Shown: positions 19,336-31,672 of the stretch, piece after piece | Layout: every line of letters begins with the position of its first letter | Numbering within the stretch: the first letter of the stretch is position 1 | DNA from: Bactericera cockerelli | Lineage: Eukaryota; Arthropoda; Insecta; Hemiptera; Triozidae | Direction: 5' to 3' | Assembly (NCBI GenBank): GCA_024516035.1 | Contig: CM044967.1 | Span: 18,698,810 to 18,762,809 of the forward strand | Length of the DNA stretch: 64,000 bases | Program-made: the position numbers and the translations under genes | Notes under the pieces: generated by a model | The model's database searches: none | What the model was told of the DNA's origin: nothing | Seen by the model: the letters and a program-made list of their open reading frames with translations, nothing else

Positions 19336-20760
19336 GTAAGTATTTCATCAGTTCGCAGGCCTACTGAGTTCTATATTTCTGTTTAAGGCCTGTTTTCGAA
19401 GCCCGTTGCAGAGTTGGAGTTTTCCACTGAGTCAGAGGAGGTGGTTGTTTTCTAGTTCTTTTTTCCCGAACAAAATTCAAAATGTTGAAACCAAGTCCCA
19501 CTCAAAGTTTTAGACATAAAATCAAGTTTTAATGTATGTACAATTGTAGTAAAATTCATTTCTAGTTAAATTTATAGTGAAATTCGATTCGTGATTCTGT
19601 GTAAAGTTGGAATAACTGTCACGGGTTTATAGCAAATTAGTAAATTTTTCGACTGCGTACCCTTTCATTTTATTTAAATTTAATATAAAGTTTGTGTAAA
19701 AAATATTTAGTTACAATTTTTAAAGTGCCTATTAGAGTATATTTTTAAGTGTTAAGCCGTTTTATTTTTGTGAAGACTTAAAATTTAACGAATTCAGATT
19801 GTTCGAGTTTAGTAAGTTCATTTTTTTTTTACTTTCTATTATTCCAATATAAATCATCATTCGTAATGAATCGATAATTTAACAAAAAAATTGACTAGTT
19901 GAAAATTTATGTAAGATTTTGAATTTGAAGTCTTGAGAATGACTGATCTGACTGTACTCATGACATACCGGGGGTTGTGCCAAAGGTTCTTACTCCCACA
20001 AAAGGTCAAAAGGCGGGGTCATTTGAGTTCAAACAGAATTTAACATTCTAACGAGATTAAGAGGTTGGACCTGAAATTGCAGGCGGGGAGCAACGAAATT
20101 CAAATTATTTCCTGTCTAAAAATTAAGTAAAGGTTTTTTATACTTTTTTTCATTGAGCTCTGTTTTTAAATTATGTTTCACTACAAGCATGGAAGCAGAT
20201 AATTACACTATTTAGAATTTTGAGGTTTCTCAAATCTCAAAATCTGAAATGAAAAATATTTTATGGAAGTAGCAAATAATTTTTACATAAAAATGAAATT
20301 GGTAAAAAAAACATACTTGGGAGTTTTTTTCACTGTAGGGTCGATTTTCATCCATACATTTATTTAACGCTGTTTTTTTTTTAAATAACTTCTCACTTTT
20401 CTGTTTTCACTGAAAAGTTAGATTTTTACATTTTTATATAGAAAAGTTAGATATAGTGTATACTATGTAATTGGGTGCTGGCTAACTTTTGTAAAGCCAA
20501 CACCTGTATTGTAATGCACTCTAAATAAAATATACTTATACTTATATCCTCTTATTTTAAGTATGCCTTATTTGCTTTGATTTGGTTCTATCCCTGTATC
20601 TCTGTTATAACTTATAACTGAGAAAAGGCAAATGAAAATCAATTTACTGACACTTTTATTTGCTACTTTAAGTAAGCAGAAAAATGAGAACAAGTAAGCA
20701 AAAAAATTAGTCTTGCAGAAAAAGACTTTTACTTTATCAAGTACAACTAAATAAGGAATA
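19336..20760. other. AT-rich DNA, no gene seen
   Basis: A family L word (AACTTCTCACTTTTCTGTTT) is at 20389-20408. A TATACTTATACTTATA run lies at 20530-20548, similar to the runs at 33880 and 34310. Nothing else is supported. Confidence 0.35.
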
Positions 20761-20764
20761 CAAA

Positions 20765-21065
20765 AACCGTGTTTTTCTTTTGGATAATTTTTTTTTTCCA
20801 GGTTCGGTATTTCCAAATATTTCCATTTTATTCCAAATATTTCCAGTTTAGCTTCCCCACTATTCGTGAAAGAAAAACTCGTTTCGGTACTTTTAAAGAT
20901 AAACAATGGACTTAACCTACTCGTATAAAAGAAATGGAAGTAAGAATTTTATAAATCCATTTTGGTTAACCAAACTGGAAGCAAATTTTTCCTCTTCCAA
21001 AAGAAAAATGACTTTCCTCCATTTTATTCCATTTGAATCCACTTTAGTTAGAAAGAAAAATACAG
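20765..21065. repeat. Dispersed repeat family N, inverted relative to 8430-8720
   Basis: Shared words include TTTCCAAATATTTCCATTTT, ATAAACAATGGACTTAACCT and CCTCTTCCAAAAGAAAAATG. The frames at 20906-21112 and on the minus strand fall within it and are not called. Confidence 0.5.
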
Positions 21066-21264
21066 CTAAAAAGTTCAACCCCCAGAACATTTTCAACACT
21101 AATTTAAACTGAAATGACTATTCACGAACTAAACTGAAAACTGATCAGTTTTTCAACATAGATTTACCTACTTTAGCTTTATTTCAGTCAATGATTTCAG
21201 TTCTTGCTTAAACCACAACAGACCAAAGTTTTCAAATCAGAAATAATAAATACACCTAAAACAA

Positions 21265-21521
21265 ATCAGTATAAATAGAAAAGTGAGAAGTTGTACTAGA
21301 TGTACATGAATATCAGAACAGCACGAATTAAAATTTCCAATAATAATAACAACAGTCTTTAGTTGAAGGTAACCACCAGGCGAGGTTAATGCTCAAAGCT
21401 TTTCCTACCAACTAACCCTCAGAGTCTTATTATTATGAATTGAATTAAATTATGTGGTCAGAAACTCAAATTAATGAGGAAAATTCATGCACTGGGTAGG
21501 ATTTGAACCAACAGAATAAAA
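21265..21521 (-). mobile_element. Family L fragment followed by SINE family B copy
   Basis: 21265-21325 carries the 55-base L segment. 21339-21521 is a B SINE body on the minus strand (AGTCTTTAGTTGAAGGTAAC, ACCAGGCGAGGTTAATGCTC, TGCACTGGGTAGG). Its head is truncated. Confidence 0.6.
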
Positions 21522-21776
21522 CAGACTAAACTTTTTTCAATAATTATTTATCAATGGTTCAATTCATCAACTTACCATCTTTTGACCTTTCCAAATCATG
21601 AACTAAACACGTTTTAAACAGAGAAAATTATTAAAATCAAAACCTAGTTCAACACAGTAAAACTAAATAAGAAGCTAAGTTCAAGAGCAGTTTCATTTAC
21701 CAACAGTGATTTGTTATTTAAACACTGACAAAAAAAAAAAAAAAAAAAAAAACTAGAAAATAACTGAGATCTTTAG

Positions 21777-21938
21777 TTCAACGCGAAGAAAACTATCAGC
21801 CGGTTATTCGAAAGCGGAAGGCGGCTTACGTCAGTCTGGCCAACACGAAGAGCAATGACGCTAAAGCGGTGGGGGAAAGCAAAGAGGCTGTCACAAGCCG
21901 TCCAGTCAGCACGGCGCCACGCGTCTCGGATATGACAG
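21777..21938 (+). CDS. Candidate coding exon of an unrecognised plus-strand gene
   Basis: A GC-richer 162-base segment is open in the frame reading ENYQPVIRKRKAAYVSLANT and, further on, SRPVSTAPRVSDMT. It ends at a good donor (GACAG then GTGAGAAT). The acceptor AG at 21775-21776 has a weak pyrimidine tract. The phases (1 in, 1 out) match the micro-exon at 19305 and the candidate exon at 38081. The product would be basic, serine-rich and probably disordered. The reverse strand is also open across this block, so strand and coding status are uncertain. Confidence 0.3.
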
Positions 21939-22077
21939 GTGAGAATTGAATTTGAATTAAATAATCTTATAGATAATAATAATGAAGATCTTAATTTTTT
22001 TATCTTTTGTATATACATTTTTGTGTTCCCATGGAGTACTAGTGTACTTTTCGGGAACTTTATCTCTGATAGAGATA

Positions 22078-22219
22078 CACTCAAACCTGGATATAAGAGA
22101 ACTCAAGGGATTGGATTTTTTCTTTTACTATCAAGGATCCTCTTATAAAGGTTATTTTCCCTTGTAGAGTAATAAATTTGATCAAAAATTGTTCTCCTAT
22201 ATCCAGGTTCGACTGTATA
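22078..22219. mobile_element. Pogo-like MITE, 142 bp
   Basis: The ends are ACTCAAACCTGGATATAAGA and TATATCCAGGTTCGACTGTA, inverted. The right end is followed by TA. It is the shortest member of the family in the window. Confidence 0.7.
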
Positions 22220-23250
22220 ATATCCTCATCTTTTGCATTTTACACGAATTACACCTTATATTTTTAATTTGGCTTAAAAATAACAACATTAAATTAATAT
22301 TATCTATCATTTTATAATGTCAATCAATATTTTTCTGTGCAAATGTGAATCTCCAAAACTCAACTTTAGTAATAAAGAAATTGAGAGTTAGGTAATTTAA
22401 AAATTGTCAATTCTCTGTTCCCCACATGGACTTCACCCAGTCTGGGTGGTTCACTTGGGAGGTAAGACTTCTTTTGGAAACTTTCTGAGGTATCTTTCCA
22501 AAAATAAACACAGAAATTACAATCACTGCACATTGCATATTCAAACTTGACTTTTAGGCGCTCATAAGAAATAAGAACATGAAAATCTCACACTGAGCGC
22601 AATATTTTGTCTTGCACGTTAAATGAGAAGTAGATTCATTGATAATGTATTAACGTAAAACAACCGACCTCAGTAGCTTGATCGATGAGGCGCCGGACTT
22701 GTAATCTGGAGGTCGGTGGTTCCAGTCCCGGTTTCAGCGTAGATTTAGTAAAGCGAAGTTTGAGTAGTTGTGATATCACGAAAGTGATTAACACAAATAT
22801 GATAACTTTTTTTTACTAACGTAAAACACAAAACTATTTGTCTTGAAAGAAAGCAAAAACCAAATTCAATTATTTAGGATTTTTTTGTTGTTGTAGCAAG
22901 GGTTGTGGATAACTTGTAGGTACGTATTTTATAATTTTGTCCAATTAATCGACAGTTTTTCAAAACATGTTTATCTGAGAAATATCTTCACACATCATTT
23001 TCTTTACTGGCACCATTTCCTTTACTAGCACCATTTCCTTAAACGTACACACTGTAATTACATGCAATTTACAAACGTTTGAATGTATACTGTAGAATCT
23101 GTAGATACTTGATTATTTTCATTAATGTTACCTATTCTTATAATTCTTTAATTGAAGCCCCAATCCCATTCTAAAAATGACTTTTTTACAACAGGTATAT
23201 GTCTGACTGGGTGACTTCCAGAGTAGAATTTTTATACCTCACCGGATATC
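22220..23250. other. AT-rich DNA with one SINE A (22660-22812)
   Basis: The SINE A copy is plus-strand with the full head and body. A 21-base segment at 22438-22458, bounded by CACCCAG and GTAAGA, looks like a micro-exon but is not called. Nothing else is seen. Confidence 0.5.
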
Positions 23251-23254
23251 TGGT

Positions 23255-23410
23255 CTGGTTGGGGGACTATAAACAGGGAGTAGACCAGCAGTCTGGTTGA
23301 GGACTATAAACAGGGAGTAGACCAGCAGTCTGGCTGGGTGACTATAAACAGGGAGTAGACCAGCAGTCTGGCTCAGGGACTATAAACAGGGAGTAGACCA
23401 GCATTAGCTT
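23255..23410. repeat. Minisatellite, about four units of 37-38 bp
   Basis: The unit is GGGACTATAAACAGGGAGTA followed by GACCAGCAGTCTGGCT. Units differ by a few substitutions. Confidence 0.85.
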
Positions 23411-23439
23411 GGTTCTGGGGCCCTTGTCAATTATTAGCC

Positions 23440-23525
23440 TTCTTGTAAAGACAGTGGTAGTAGTGCTGAGTCATTCCACCAATGTCTGGCTACCATCGTT
23501 CACGATGACGCCACCCATGATGATG
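23440..23525 (-). repeat. Dispersed repeat family Q
   Basis: On the minus strand GGGTGGCGTCATCGTGAACG and ATGGTAGCCAGAC match 51266-51325 and 55463-55545 on the plus strand. The three share about 60-75 bp including GGAATGACTCAGCAC. The interval 23526-24320 shows no gene, only an L word at 23837. Confidence 0.5.
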
Positions 23526-24323
23526 ATATGAAAAATATATACCCATCCTTATACAATTTTTGCATCGGAGATTACATGTACGGGCCATTGGTTTAATTAT
23601 AGCTCTCAAATGTCCTAAAAGTCCGCAATAAATTACAAGCCGGAACTCATAACATTTAATTTTGGACAGTCTAAATTAGAAATTCAAATAAACCAAACCG
23701 GACTTTGCGACATGTTGAGTTGTTGAGTTCGGAGACTTGATAGCGAGACTTTCACCTGGACGCCCCCGGATATGTTATTATGTTTGTACCCCTCCGCAGT
23801 GGTCTTCAAATCATGAATCAGTCACGCGAAACAAAAAGTGAGAAGTTTCTGCCCTTCTGCAGTGGTATTCAGATCAAAGTTCAATCGATAAACTAGCTGA
23901 TCTGAAAAAATTATTGAAAACTGAAAATAACCCCGTTCGAGTTTCTTAAAAGCCTCAAGAAAAAAGCAAAAATGAAGCATATTATACATAAAATACCTGA
24001 ATAAACCTTAGTGATTGTTTCCAACGCTCTCGTACTAATGAATAAACATAATATAAATTGTACATCTAGTTATACAACTTCTCATTTTTCAATCTATGAA
24101 ATAAAAAATGTTGCGCGGGCGCGAAAAGTTGCATTTTTCTTTTACTCAATGATAACGCGGAAAACACGAAAACTTTCAGCTGATGATAGGGACCAAATTT
24201 GTGCTCTTATATTGCATTTGTTTCTCAACGTAATTAGACTTTTCCTTTTGACTTTTGGATATGGATTTTGCATAGGCAGAAGATTATTTTTCATCCATCA
24301 TTTCATTATCATATATGTGCATT

Positions 24324-24535
24324 GTGCACTGATAGTCAAGTGGTTAACGCGCTAGTCTGGTAATCCAGGTAGCGTTGGGATCCGTTGGTTCGAATCCCAC
24401 CCAGTGCACGAATTTTTCCTCATTAATTTGAGTTTGTGACCACATAATAATAAGACTCTGAGGGTTAGGTGGTAGAAAATGCTTTGAGCATTAACCTCGC
24501 CTGGTGGTTACCTTCCACTAAAGAGTATTATTATT
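24324..24535 (+). mobile_element. SINE family B, full copy
   Basis: The head is GTGCACTGATAGTCAAGTGG, then TCTGGTAATCCAGGTAGCG and GGTTCGAATCCCACCC. The body has GAGGGTTAGGTGGTAGAAAA, and the 3' end is CACTAAAGAGTATTATTATT. Further copies. Plus: 29622-29712 (3' part), 31195-31317, 43440-43570, 43915-44030, 44243-44470, 49524-49738, 50965-51178 and 63728-63905. Minus: 56604-56823 and 62640-62815. Confidence 0.8.
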
Positions 24536-24559
24536 ACATTATATATTAATATAGTGGTA

Positions 24560-25268
24560 CCGACCTCAGTAGCTGGATCGATAAGTCGACGGACTTGTAA
24601 CACGAAGGTCGGTGGTTCAAGTCCCGGTAGATTTAGTAAAGCGAGTTCGAGTAGTTGTGACATCACGAAAGTGACTATGGCAAATATGATAACTTAAAAA
24701 AAAAAAATAGCTGGTACTATTTTCAGTGGTCAATTTTATTGAAATTTCTACTAAAACAATTTGCTGTAATGTCTATACAGAACCTCCAAAACCATGTCAA
24801 TAGTTTGTTTTTTTTTCAGAACGAAACCCACCTGAGGACAGACAAGTTATCCACTCATTTAGGATTCATCCTTTCATGACTGTTTCTTTTCTCTCTCTGG
24901 ACATGACAAGTTTTCCTCCCATTTGGGATTTTGAACCACAATAATACGTCTTGGGATTACAGCTAGAATAATGGACTCATTAATAATAATTGCGTGTCCG
25001 TATAGATAGGTATTGATACCTAAATCACGGTTGGTGAGAGGATTGTATGGACGCCCAGATCCAACGGAGGTTTTACCCTCCATTCGCTGGGAATCGTACC
25101 AGCTACCCACATTTAACCTCACCCAGCCTGGGGTAGGGCCGGAATTCCAAACTCACATGTTCGGAGGGAACAGAATTTTTTTGTGCCAAAAGTTTGCTCC
25201 AACCGGGAATCGAACTCAGGATCTCTGGACTGCGGGCAGTAGTCACAACCGTTACGCCACGGAGGCTA
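24560..25268. mobile_element. SINE A (+), SINE C fragment (+) and SINE E (-) cluster
   Basis: 24560-24695 is a plus-strand A copy lacking TTTCAGC in the body. 24880-24990 contains the C body (GACATGACAAGTTTTCCTCC). 24990-25268 is a minus-strand E copy with CAGCTACCCACATTTAACC, GGAATCGAACTCAGGATCTC and CGTTACGCCACGGAGGCT. Confidence 0.65.
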
Positions 25269-25477
25269 GTTCCTAATGTTATTATTAAGACGATGTTATA
25301 TTATATCCAGGTTCCACTGTACTGAATCTACACCACACACAGGAGACCTCGGATGTCCAGGTGTGTTTCATACCCCTATCAATTCTTCCACTATCAGAGT
25401 GCATAACATCACCATGGACACGGAAAGTCAAATACTAATTCTGTGGTAAAAATGTTTCTAAAATCTAAAAATAATAG

Positions 25478-25650
25478 GGTTGGGTGGAAGAGATTGTTAT
25501 AGGCAATAACCCCGCCCTTTATTAGGACTAATTATGTTTCTATATATTTTTCTATTCTTTTTCATTTTATGTAATTGTTTCATTTTTTCATTGTTAAAAT
25601 AATTATTTGTACTGTACATATGTCCATTTATATCTAATAAAGTGTTTAAA
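25478..25650 (+). mobile_element. LINE 3'-end copy (family G)
   Basis: Starts GGGTTGGGTGGAAGAGATTG and ends ATCTAATAAAGTGTTTAAAA. Coordinates at both ends agree with the 17490 and 53385 copies, so the truncation point is shared. Confidence 0.6.
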
Positions 25651-25861
25651 ATAATAAAATATGGGTTAAAAAAAATGGTCTTTACCCTTTCAAAAGACAG
25701 GAGCTCAAGCAATTGCCGAATGATAATTTTTTTCTAAATTTACTGTAATTTGGTCTGTTTAGTTCGTAATTAATAACTTATTCGTAATTAATTCAAAAGA
25801 AAGATTTATTTTGAAAACTTCATCTGATGGATCTCTAACAGTGGAATTTTATTTATTTATT

Positions 25862-25990
25862 ACCTAAACATAGGAGAACTCAAGGGACCGAAATATCTTT
25901 CTCTTATATCCAGGTTTCCTTTTTTGAAAGGTAAATGATCTGAAATTGTCTCTTTGATCGAGGATTTTCTTAACGCAGGTTTCACTGTAA
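25862..25990. mobile_element. Pogo-like MITE, degenerate
   Basis: Contains ATAGGAGAACTCAAGGGACC and TCTTATATCCAGGTTTCC, and ends GCAGGTTTCACTGTAA. Confidence 0.5.
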
Positions 25991-27888
25991 AAATGATAGA
26001 TAATTTATTATGCAATTATTAGGACTCCAGTCGTGCAGTAACTTTTATATGACATAACAAAATATAAATTGGAAAAAAAAATAATAAATAGCAACAGATA
26101 TGCATTCAAACAAAAATATTGAATAATGTAATCTCTATGCATATCTATTAATAAATACACATGGGTTAGACCCGTAAATTTGCATTTAAAAAAAAAATTG
26201 AAAAGTTTATGTCCTTACTGAAGAACGGGGTAATAACCAGACAAATAGCCTGCGACACTCTCTTCCACCCAACCCTTTATTTGTAATTTGTAATCACTTC
26301 ACACCCAGTTGCTGCGATTCTTACAGCTTCCTCATCCACATGCAAATATCGTAGACCACAGCCGAAATTCGAGAAATGAATCATTACCCAAGTAGGTTCA
26401 TAACTAGTAACTCATTACTTGTCTTAATAAATTACATAATTTTTGTAAAAAAAAAATATATATACAATGGATGTATAAAAAATATATACTACGATAGCAA
26501 GCAGTCGAGGGATATGAATATGAAAGTTCGGAAAGAGAGAGTAGGGAACTTGGAGAAATCAGAGAGAGAGAGAAGAGAGCGCGAGAGAGAGAGAGAAAGA
26601 GTGAGAGAAGCAAAGAGTGAACAGTATGTTTGTGTCGAGAGTCGAGCTGCTTGTTGGACCGCTAGGTAATAGCCGAAGTGCGCGTGTTTCCTAATTTCAA
26701 ACTAAAAAATTCGATCTTTATTTTATCAGGATTTAAGTACTATTATTTTTTTTTAAAGAAAAAAAGTGTATGTAAAAGATAACGAAAAAAAATGACTTAA
26801 AACACGATCACCAAAGGCCCTCCACTCTCCTATCGCTGCCCGATTATCTCTCACTCGGTTTTGGTTGTGGTGTAAATATTTATCCACGGTCCAAAATAAA
26901 AGAAAGTTCTGATTAAATCCTCTCAATTTAAACTTTTTTTTTTAATAATTTAAATAAACGTTTTCTTAACATTTTTCATTCTAATCTTTTAACGTCTGTT
27001 TTAAATTTTATTGATTGAATATTTTTTTACAAAGTTTCTTTAATATCAAGTGTTACTTAATTTCAGTCGTGTTTATTTTAAAGATTTCTATTTCGATTCA
27101 TGCTCAGTATGCCGTTTGTGTGTCCATTTGTGAGTATAGTACCTACTATTGCAAATAATTCCTAGCAATATTTATAAAATGGAGTTAAACCAATTGAATA
27201 ATTAGTAGCCAAACAAAATGAATGAATGTATTGTAGGTAGGTACCTATTAATTGATAACCTACCCGTTATATACAGCCTGAGTAACTGGACTACCCAGTA
27301 CAGTTAAATCAAGCTGTTCATATCAGAAGGAAAAAAATATTAGGGTGTTTTTTAGAGGTTTGATTTGCACATCCACCACTGATGAGGCCTCTTTGAATTT
27401 CGAAAGTGCTCAGTAAGTTTTGCCATTTTTTTAAATTTTGTGCAAAACACTACACGCCTAATGCCATCTTTTTATGTTAAAAAAAAAACATTACTTTGAT
27501 CTTCTTGAAGGGTGTGTGATCTTATGCACTGAAGTTTATCAGTCAGAACAAAAAAGAGAGAAGTTATGATTCGCGATCGAGTGTATTGACACTGATAGAT
27601 TGTTTTTTTATGGGGTCTTTTGAGATTGCTAGTCTTCAGATTATTAACTTTAGATTTTGGGCACTGAGGATAATAAACTGAGATAATAATACGAAACTGA
27701 GGAAAAAATATCACCCGCCTCATTTTTGAAAGCACGAGCCGTTTAAAAGGTGGTCGAAAATTTGACTTCTCGGTTGGGTTCGATTCAAGTCAAACCGCGG
27801 GGCCAATTATGCCCGTTCAAAAAAAATACGTACATTTGCTAGAACAATTTGCATGTCTTTATGTTTTACTCAAGTTTGAAGTTATAAA
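25991..27888. other. AT-rich DNA with a GA microsatellite; otherwise nothing firm
   Basis: 26555-26620 is a GAGAGA microsatellite. It runs into a short unique block (26625-26690) with TCGAGCTGCTTGTTGGACCG and a donor-like TAGGTAATAG. A second GC-richer patch is at 26815-26870. These could be 5' non-coding exon or promoter DNA, but nothing proves it. A G-type end word (CTCTTCCACCCAACCC) occurs at 26261-26276. Confidence 0.35.
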
Positions 27889-27889
27889 C

Positions 27890-28040
27890 TAGAACCAGCT
27901 TGATCGATTCGTCGGCGGACTTGTAACCTGGAGGCTGGTGGTTCAAGTCCCGGATTCAGCGTAGATTTAGTAAAGCGAGGTCGAGTAGTTGTGATATTAC
28001 GAAAGTGATTAACACAAAATAAAAATATGATAACTTTATT
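27890..28040 (+). mobile_element. SINE family A copy
   Basis: The head lacks the first bases (starts ACCAGCTTGATCGATTCG). The B box reads GGTTCAAGTCCCGG, and the 3' end is CACAAAATAAAAATATGA. Confidence 0.7.
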
Positions 28041-28429
28041 TATATTGAACCAATTTGCATGTATTTGTGTTTCACTCAAGTTTGAAGTTATATACCTCAA
28101 CCAAATTTACCTACATTACTTCCGAGAATTTATTTTTTTAAAGATATTTTATTGATGTTTTTAACAAGTGGGGCTTTTAACATCAAACAACCTTTATAAT
28201 TTAATATTATAGGTAGGTATGTAGAATCTTATCGTATGAAGTACACGAACTGTGTTCTGCCTACCAATTAAGCCTGACTGAAAGAAAAGCGACTAACTGG
28301 ATGTACGATAGGGTTCAGTTACCTTTACGCGTAGGATTTTACTTAGAAAACGCAATTATCCTCATTGAAAGTTTACTTTGAATATGTGTACAGATTTAGG
28401 AAACGCCTTTTTTGTTCTCACACAGGTCA

Positions 28430-29600
28430 CTTTAGGTCAGAAGTGATAGTAGGAAAGAAGGTATCTAAAACACAAGCCACTGAACACATTTGTATAATAA
28501 TAATAAGTTTTATTGTGAATATGATATATAAAAATATACGTACATAACGTTAAATTAAAAGTTAAAAAAGAGGTAAGAGTAAGGACTAAAGAACATTAAA
28601 ATTAAAATTTATGAATACAATAGATTTAAGATTAAGGTTCATAATTCAGGGATACTCCTTCAGAATGTCCAGGAACTTGTATTTTAAAATAGTTATATTT
28701 GCTTTCACAAAGGACTGTTACCAATCTCAGGGGTGGATGATATGAAAGTTTCATTAATATTATTATTTTACACTTTATTAATGAGGACATCTATACAAAC
28801 AGACAATCACAAATTCATATAAAAAATTGGAAACAATATAAGAAAAAAAAAGAAAATCAGAAAAAAATCTGATAAAATATGTACACATGTCCTAACTAAA
28901 GAGCGGGGATATTGCCTTTGACAATCTCTTCCACCCAACCCTTAGGTAGGTACATCTAAAACACAAGCCACTAAAAATTGCTAATTTACTTCCGATAGTG
29001 GTAATCTGAACACCTTTCCTGTTCTATCATAGGTCACAAGTCACAAGTGATATGGTGAGAAAGTAGGTATATCTTAAACACAAGCTGCGAAAATAACTGT
29101 TTAGTTACTTCCGAGTATAGGAAACTAATAGATAGGGGAAGTAAAAAAAGTTATCATATTTGTGTTAATCACTTTCGTGATATCACAACTACTTAAACTC
29201 ACTGTACTAAACCTACGCTGAATCAGGGACTTGAACCACCGACCTCCAGGTTACAAGTCCGATGCCTTATCGATCAAGCTACTGAGAGTACTGAGGTCGG
29301 AAGATAGCGGAAGTATTTGAAAATATTTTTACACACTCAAAGGATTGTTTGAGTTACCAATCTTATAGGGTCACAATCTAATGCATGGATAAGCCAATAT
29401 CTATGTACATATTTTCAAATGCTGGGATTGTTCTCTGATATCAAGCCACTAAAAAACCATTTATTTACTTCCGATAATAGGAACCTAATATAAATCGAGA
29501 AGTATTTTAAAATATAGTTACACAAAGGACTGTTACCAATCTCAGAGGTGAAAATAGAAAAGTAAATTGTTTATTTACTTCCGATCATAGAAACCTAATT
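28430..29600. repeat. Degenerate tandem repeat interrupted by LINE G and SINE A
   Basis: Words such as CTAAAACACAAGCCACT, TTTACTTCCGATAATAGG and AAAGGACTGTTACCAATCTC recur about five times at irregular spacing. A family G copy (28770-28950, minus) and a SINE A (29150-29305, minus) sit inside. No coding sequence is seen. Confidence 0.5.
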
Positions 29601-29621
29601 AATTTGAGATTGTGATTTATA

Positions 29622-29712
29622 AAAAGACTCTCAGGGTTAGGTGGTAGAAATGCTTTAAGTATTAACCTCGCCTGGTGGTTATACCTTCTACTAAAAAGTG
29701 TTATTATTATTA
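29622..29712 (+). mobile_element. SINE family B 3' part
   Basis: GACTCTCAGGGTTAGGTGGT, ATTAACCTCGCCTGGTGGTT and an (ATT)n tail are present. The tRNA-like head is missing. Confidence 0.65.
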
Positions 29713-29723
29713 TAATTAATATA

Positions 29724-30418
29724 CAGTATGTTTCAGAAAAGGTGGCCACCCCCTCGTAACTTTTGAACGCGACGGAATTTTTCAATTCTGTAAAGTCCTA
29801 AGTATAGAAAATGCCCTATGGCCCATCCTATGGTCATATTTATTTTTGGCCCCGGTTGGCCCTTCCGACTTTTAGGCCATATTTTTTCATTTTTCTCGAG
29901 AATTTTAAATGGAATGCTATATTTTTTATTCCTGTTAATTAAAGTCCAAGTTAGGCTGAGTATAATAAGATTTTAAAATTTTCAAAAACCTTATCAGGGG
30001 CGGAGTTAGTAGGGTGCAAGGTTCAAAACTGTAACACACTGTATTGCAGCGTTAGTTAGATTTTTTAGTACTTTTCTTATTTTCATAGGTTCAAAATATT
30101 GTTTTATACACCATATGAAATCAAAAAAATATTCTTGTTTACATCTAATCAGGGTCATAGTAAGGTTTTTGTAAAAGTACTTTTTTTCTCACGTCAATTT
30201 TTTTTGGAATGCTATAAAAAATATAGCATTCCATTTAAAATCCTCGAGAAAAATGAAAAAATATGGCCTAAAAGCCGGAAGGGCCAACCGGGGCCAAAAA
30301 TAAATATGACCACAGGATGGGCCATAGGGCACTTCCTATACTTAGGACTTTACAGAATTGAAAAATTCCGTCGCGTTCAAAAGTTACGGGGGGTGGCCAC
30401 CTTTTCTGAAACATACTG
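29724..30418. mobile_element. 695-bp TIR element with ~220-bp arms
   Basis: The ends are CAGTATGTTTCAGAAAAGG and CCTTTTCTGAAACATACTG, flanked by TA on both sides, as for Tc1/mariner-type targets. The arms (about 29724-29940 and 30200-30418) share GGTGGCCACC, CGTCGCGTTCAAAAG and GGGGCCAAAAATAAATATGA. The centre is AT-rich and non-coding, and the 110-codon frame across the right arm is not credible. An internal palindrome lies at 30210-30236. Confidence 0.8.
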
Positions 30419-30514
30419 TATATGTCCATAATTTCACATTCTGGTGTTATCTTCTGCTATCCCCAGATATCACAGTATGAAAAAATCCTTGAATAATTGT
30501 GAAATTTAGTTAAA

Positions 30515-31190
30515 AGTTATCACATTTGTGTGAATCAGGATAGCACAATTACTGAAACTCGGTTTACTAAATCTTTTGCCGAACTTGGGACTCGAACCAC
30601 CGATCTAGGGTTACAATAAGTCCACCGACTTGTCAAGATAGAAAAGTGAGAAGTTTCAATAGATTTCACAACTTTAGTTGCCCTGAGGGTAGGGTTATCT
30701 AAAAAGAAATTTGAAAAAGAAAATCTCCTCGCTTGATTTTTACTTCCGAGAAATTTCTAATATTAAAACTCGGAAGTATTTTTTTATCAAGTGAAGAGGG
30801 TTTCTTTTCTTATTTCCATCATCATGGTACTTGACTGACTTGATAACACCTCTAAATACGAAAGAATTATACATAAGTCTGCTATGAAAAAAGAACTCTG
30901 TGCTGACACAATGCCTGCACTTGATTTGGTTTTTTGAGCTCTATATACATCCTAAGACAGTTTTTTCGGCCATCCCTCATTTATAAATCTGATCCAACAG
31001 GCAATGGATCAGAGCGTCCATGTAATCTTTCCACCACATGAAGACTGGACATCTTATAATATAGACACAGAATAAGTCCGCTAGTTTATTTAAGTACACA
31101 TCAGTTATTGCTGATATATCCTTCCAAAGAAAATATCAGTATAGATGTATAAAAAAAGAAGAAAAAAATATTATTAAAAAACATGCATAC
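30515..31190. other. SINE A (30515-30630, minus) then AT-rich DNA
   Basis: The SINE A copy is diverged (GACTCGAACCACCGATCTAG). An L word follows at 30644-30662 and a family K word at 30740-30790. No gene is seen to 31190. Confidence 0.5.
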
Positions 31191-31194
31191 AAAA

Positions 31195-31535
31195 CGGTGG
31201 TAGAATGGTTAAGGCGCTAGTCTGGTGATCCAGGTAGCCTAGGGACCCGTTGGTTCGAATCCCAACTAATGCAATAATTTATCCTCATTTACTTGAGATT
31301 TTGACCACATAACAATGGCCTCCTCAGTAGTGAGGAAGTCAGTCTGGTAATGCAGAGGTCGCTGGTTCGAAACCCAGCCAGGACATGACAAGTTATATTC
31401 CAAGTTATGTTATTAAAATTATTACTCTCGATTGGGATTTTGACACATAATAATACGTCTTAGGCTTACTGCTGGAATAGTGGGACTTTTTAGTTCTAGG
31501 ACAGTATAAATATAAAATAAGGCGATACAATTCAA
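31195..31535 (+). mobile_element. SINE B copy joined to a SINE C copy
   Basis: 31195-31317 has the B head and early body (GCGCTAGTCTGGTGATCCAG, GGTTCGAATCCCAACTAATG). At 31318 it passes directly into a C-type head (CTGGTTCGAAACCCAGCCAG) and C body to 31535. The junction may be a nested insertion or a chimeric SINE. Confidence 0.55.
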
Positions 31536-31536
31536 T

Positions 31537-31672
31537 ACCCTGGATATAAGAGAACGATTTGCAGGTCAAATTTACCTCTGTATAAGGTAAAATAACCTTT
31601 AGACAAGAGAAACCTGTGGATATAGAGGAAAAAATTCCTTGAGTTCTCTTATATTCAGGTTCAACTGTATTA
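31537..31672. mobile_element. Pogo-like MITE
   Basis: From CCCTGGATATAAGAGAACGA to TCTTATATTCAGGTTCAACT and GTA. It has inverted ends and an internal AAATTTACCTCTGTATAAGG. Confidence 0.65.

Noticed and set aside
22438..22458. 21-base micro-exon between CACCCAG and GTAAGA
   Set aside because: The upstream sequence is a weak acceptor, the segment is too short to test and nothing else supports it.
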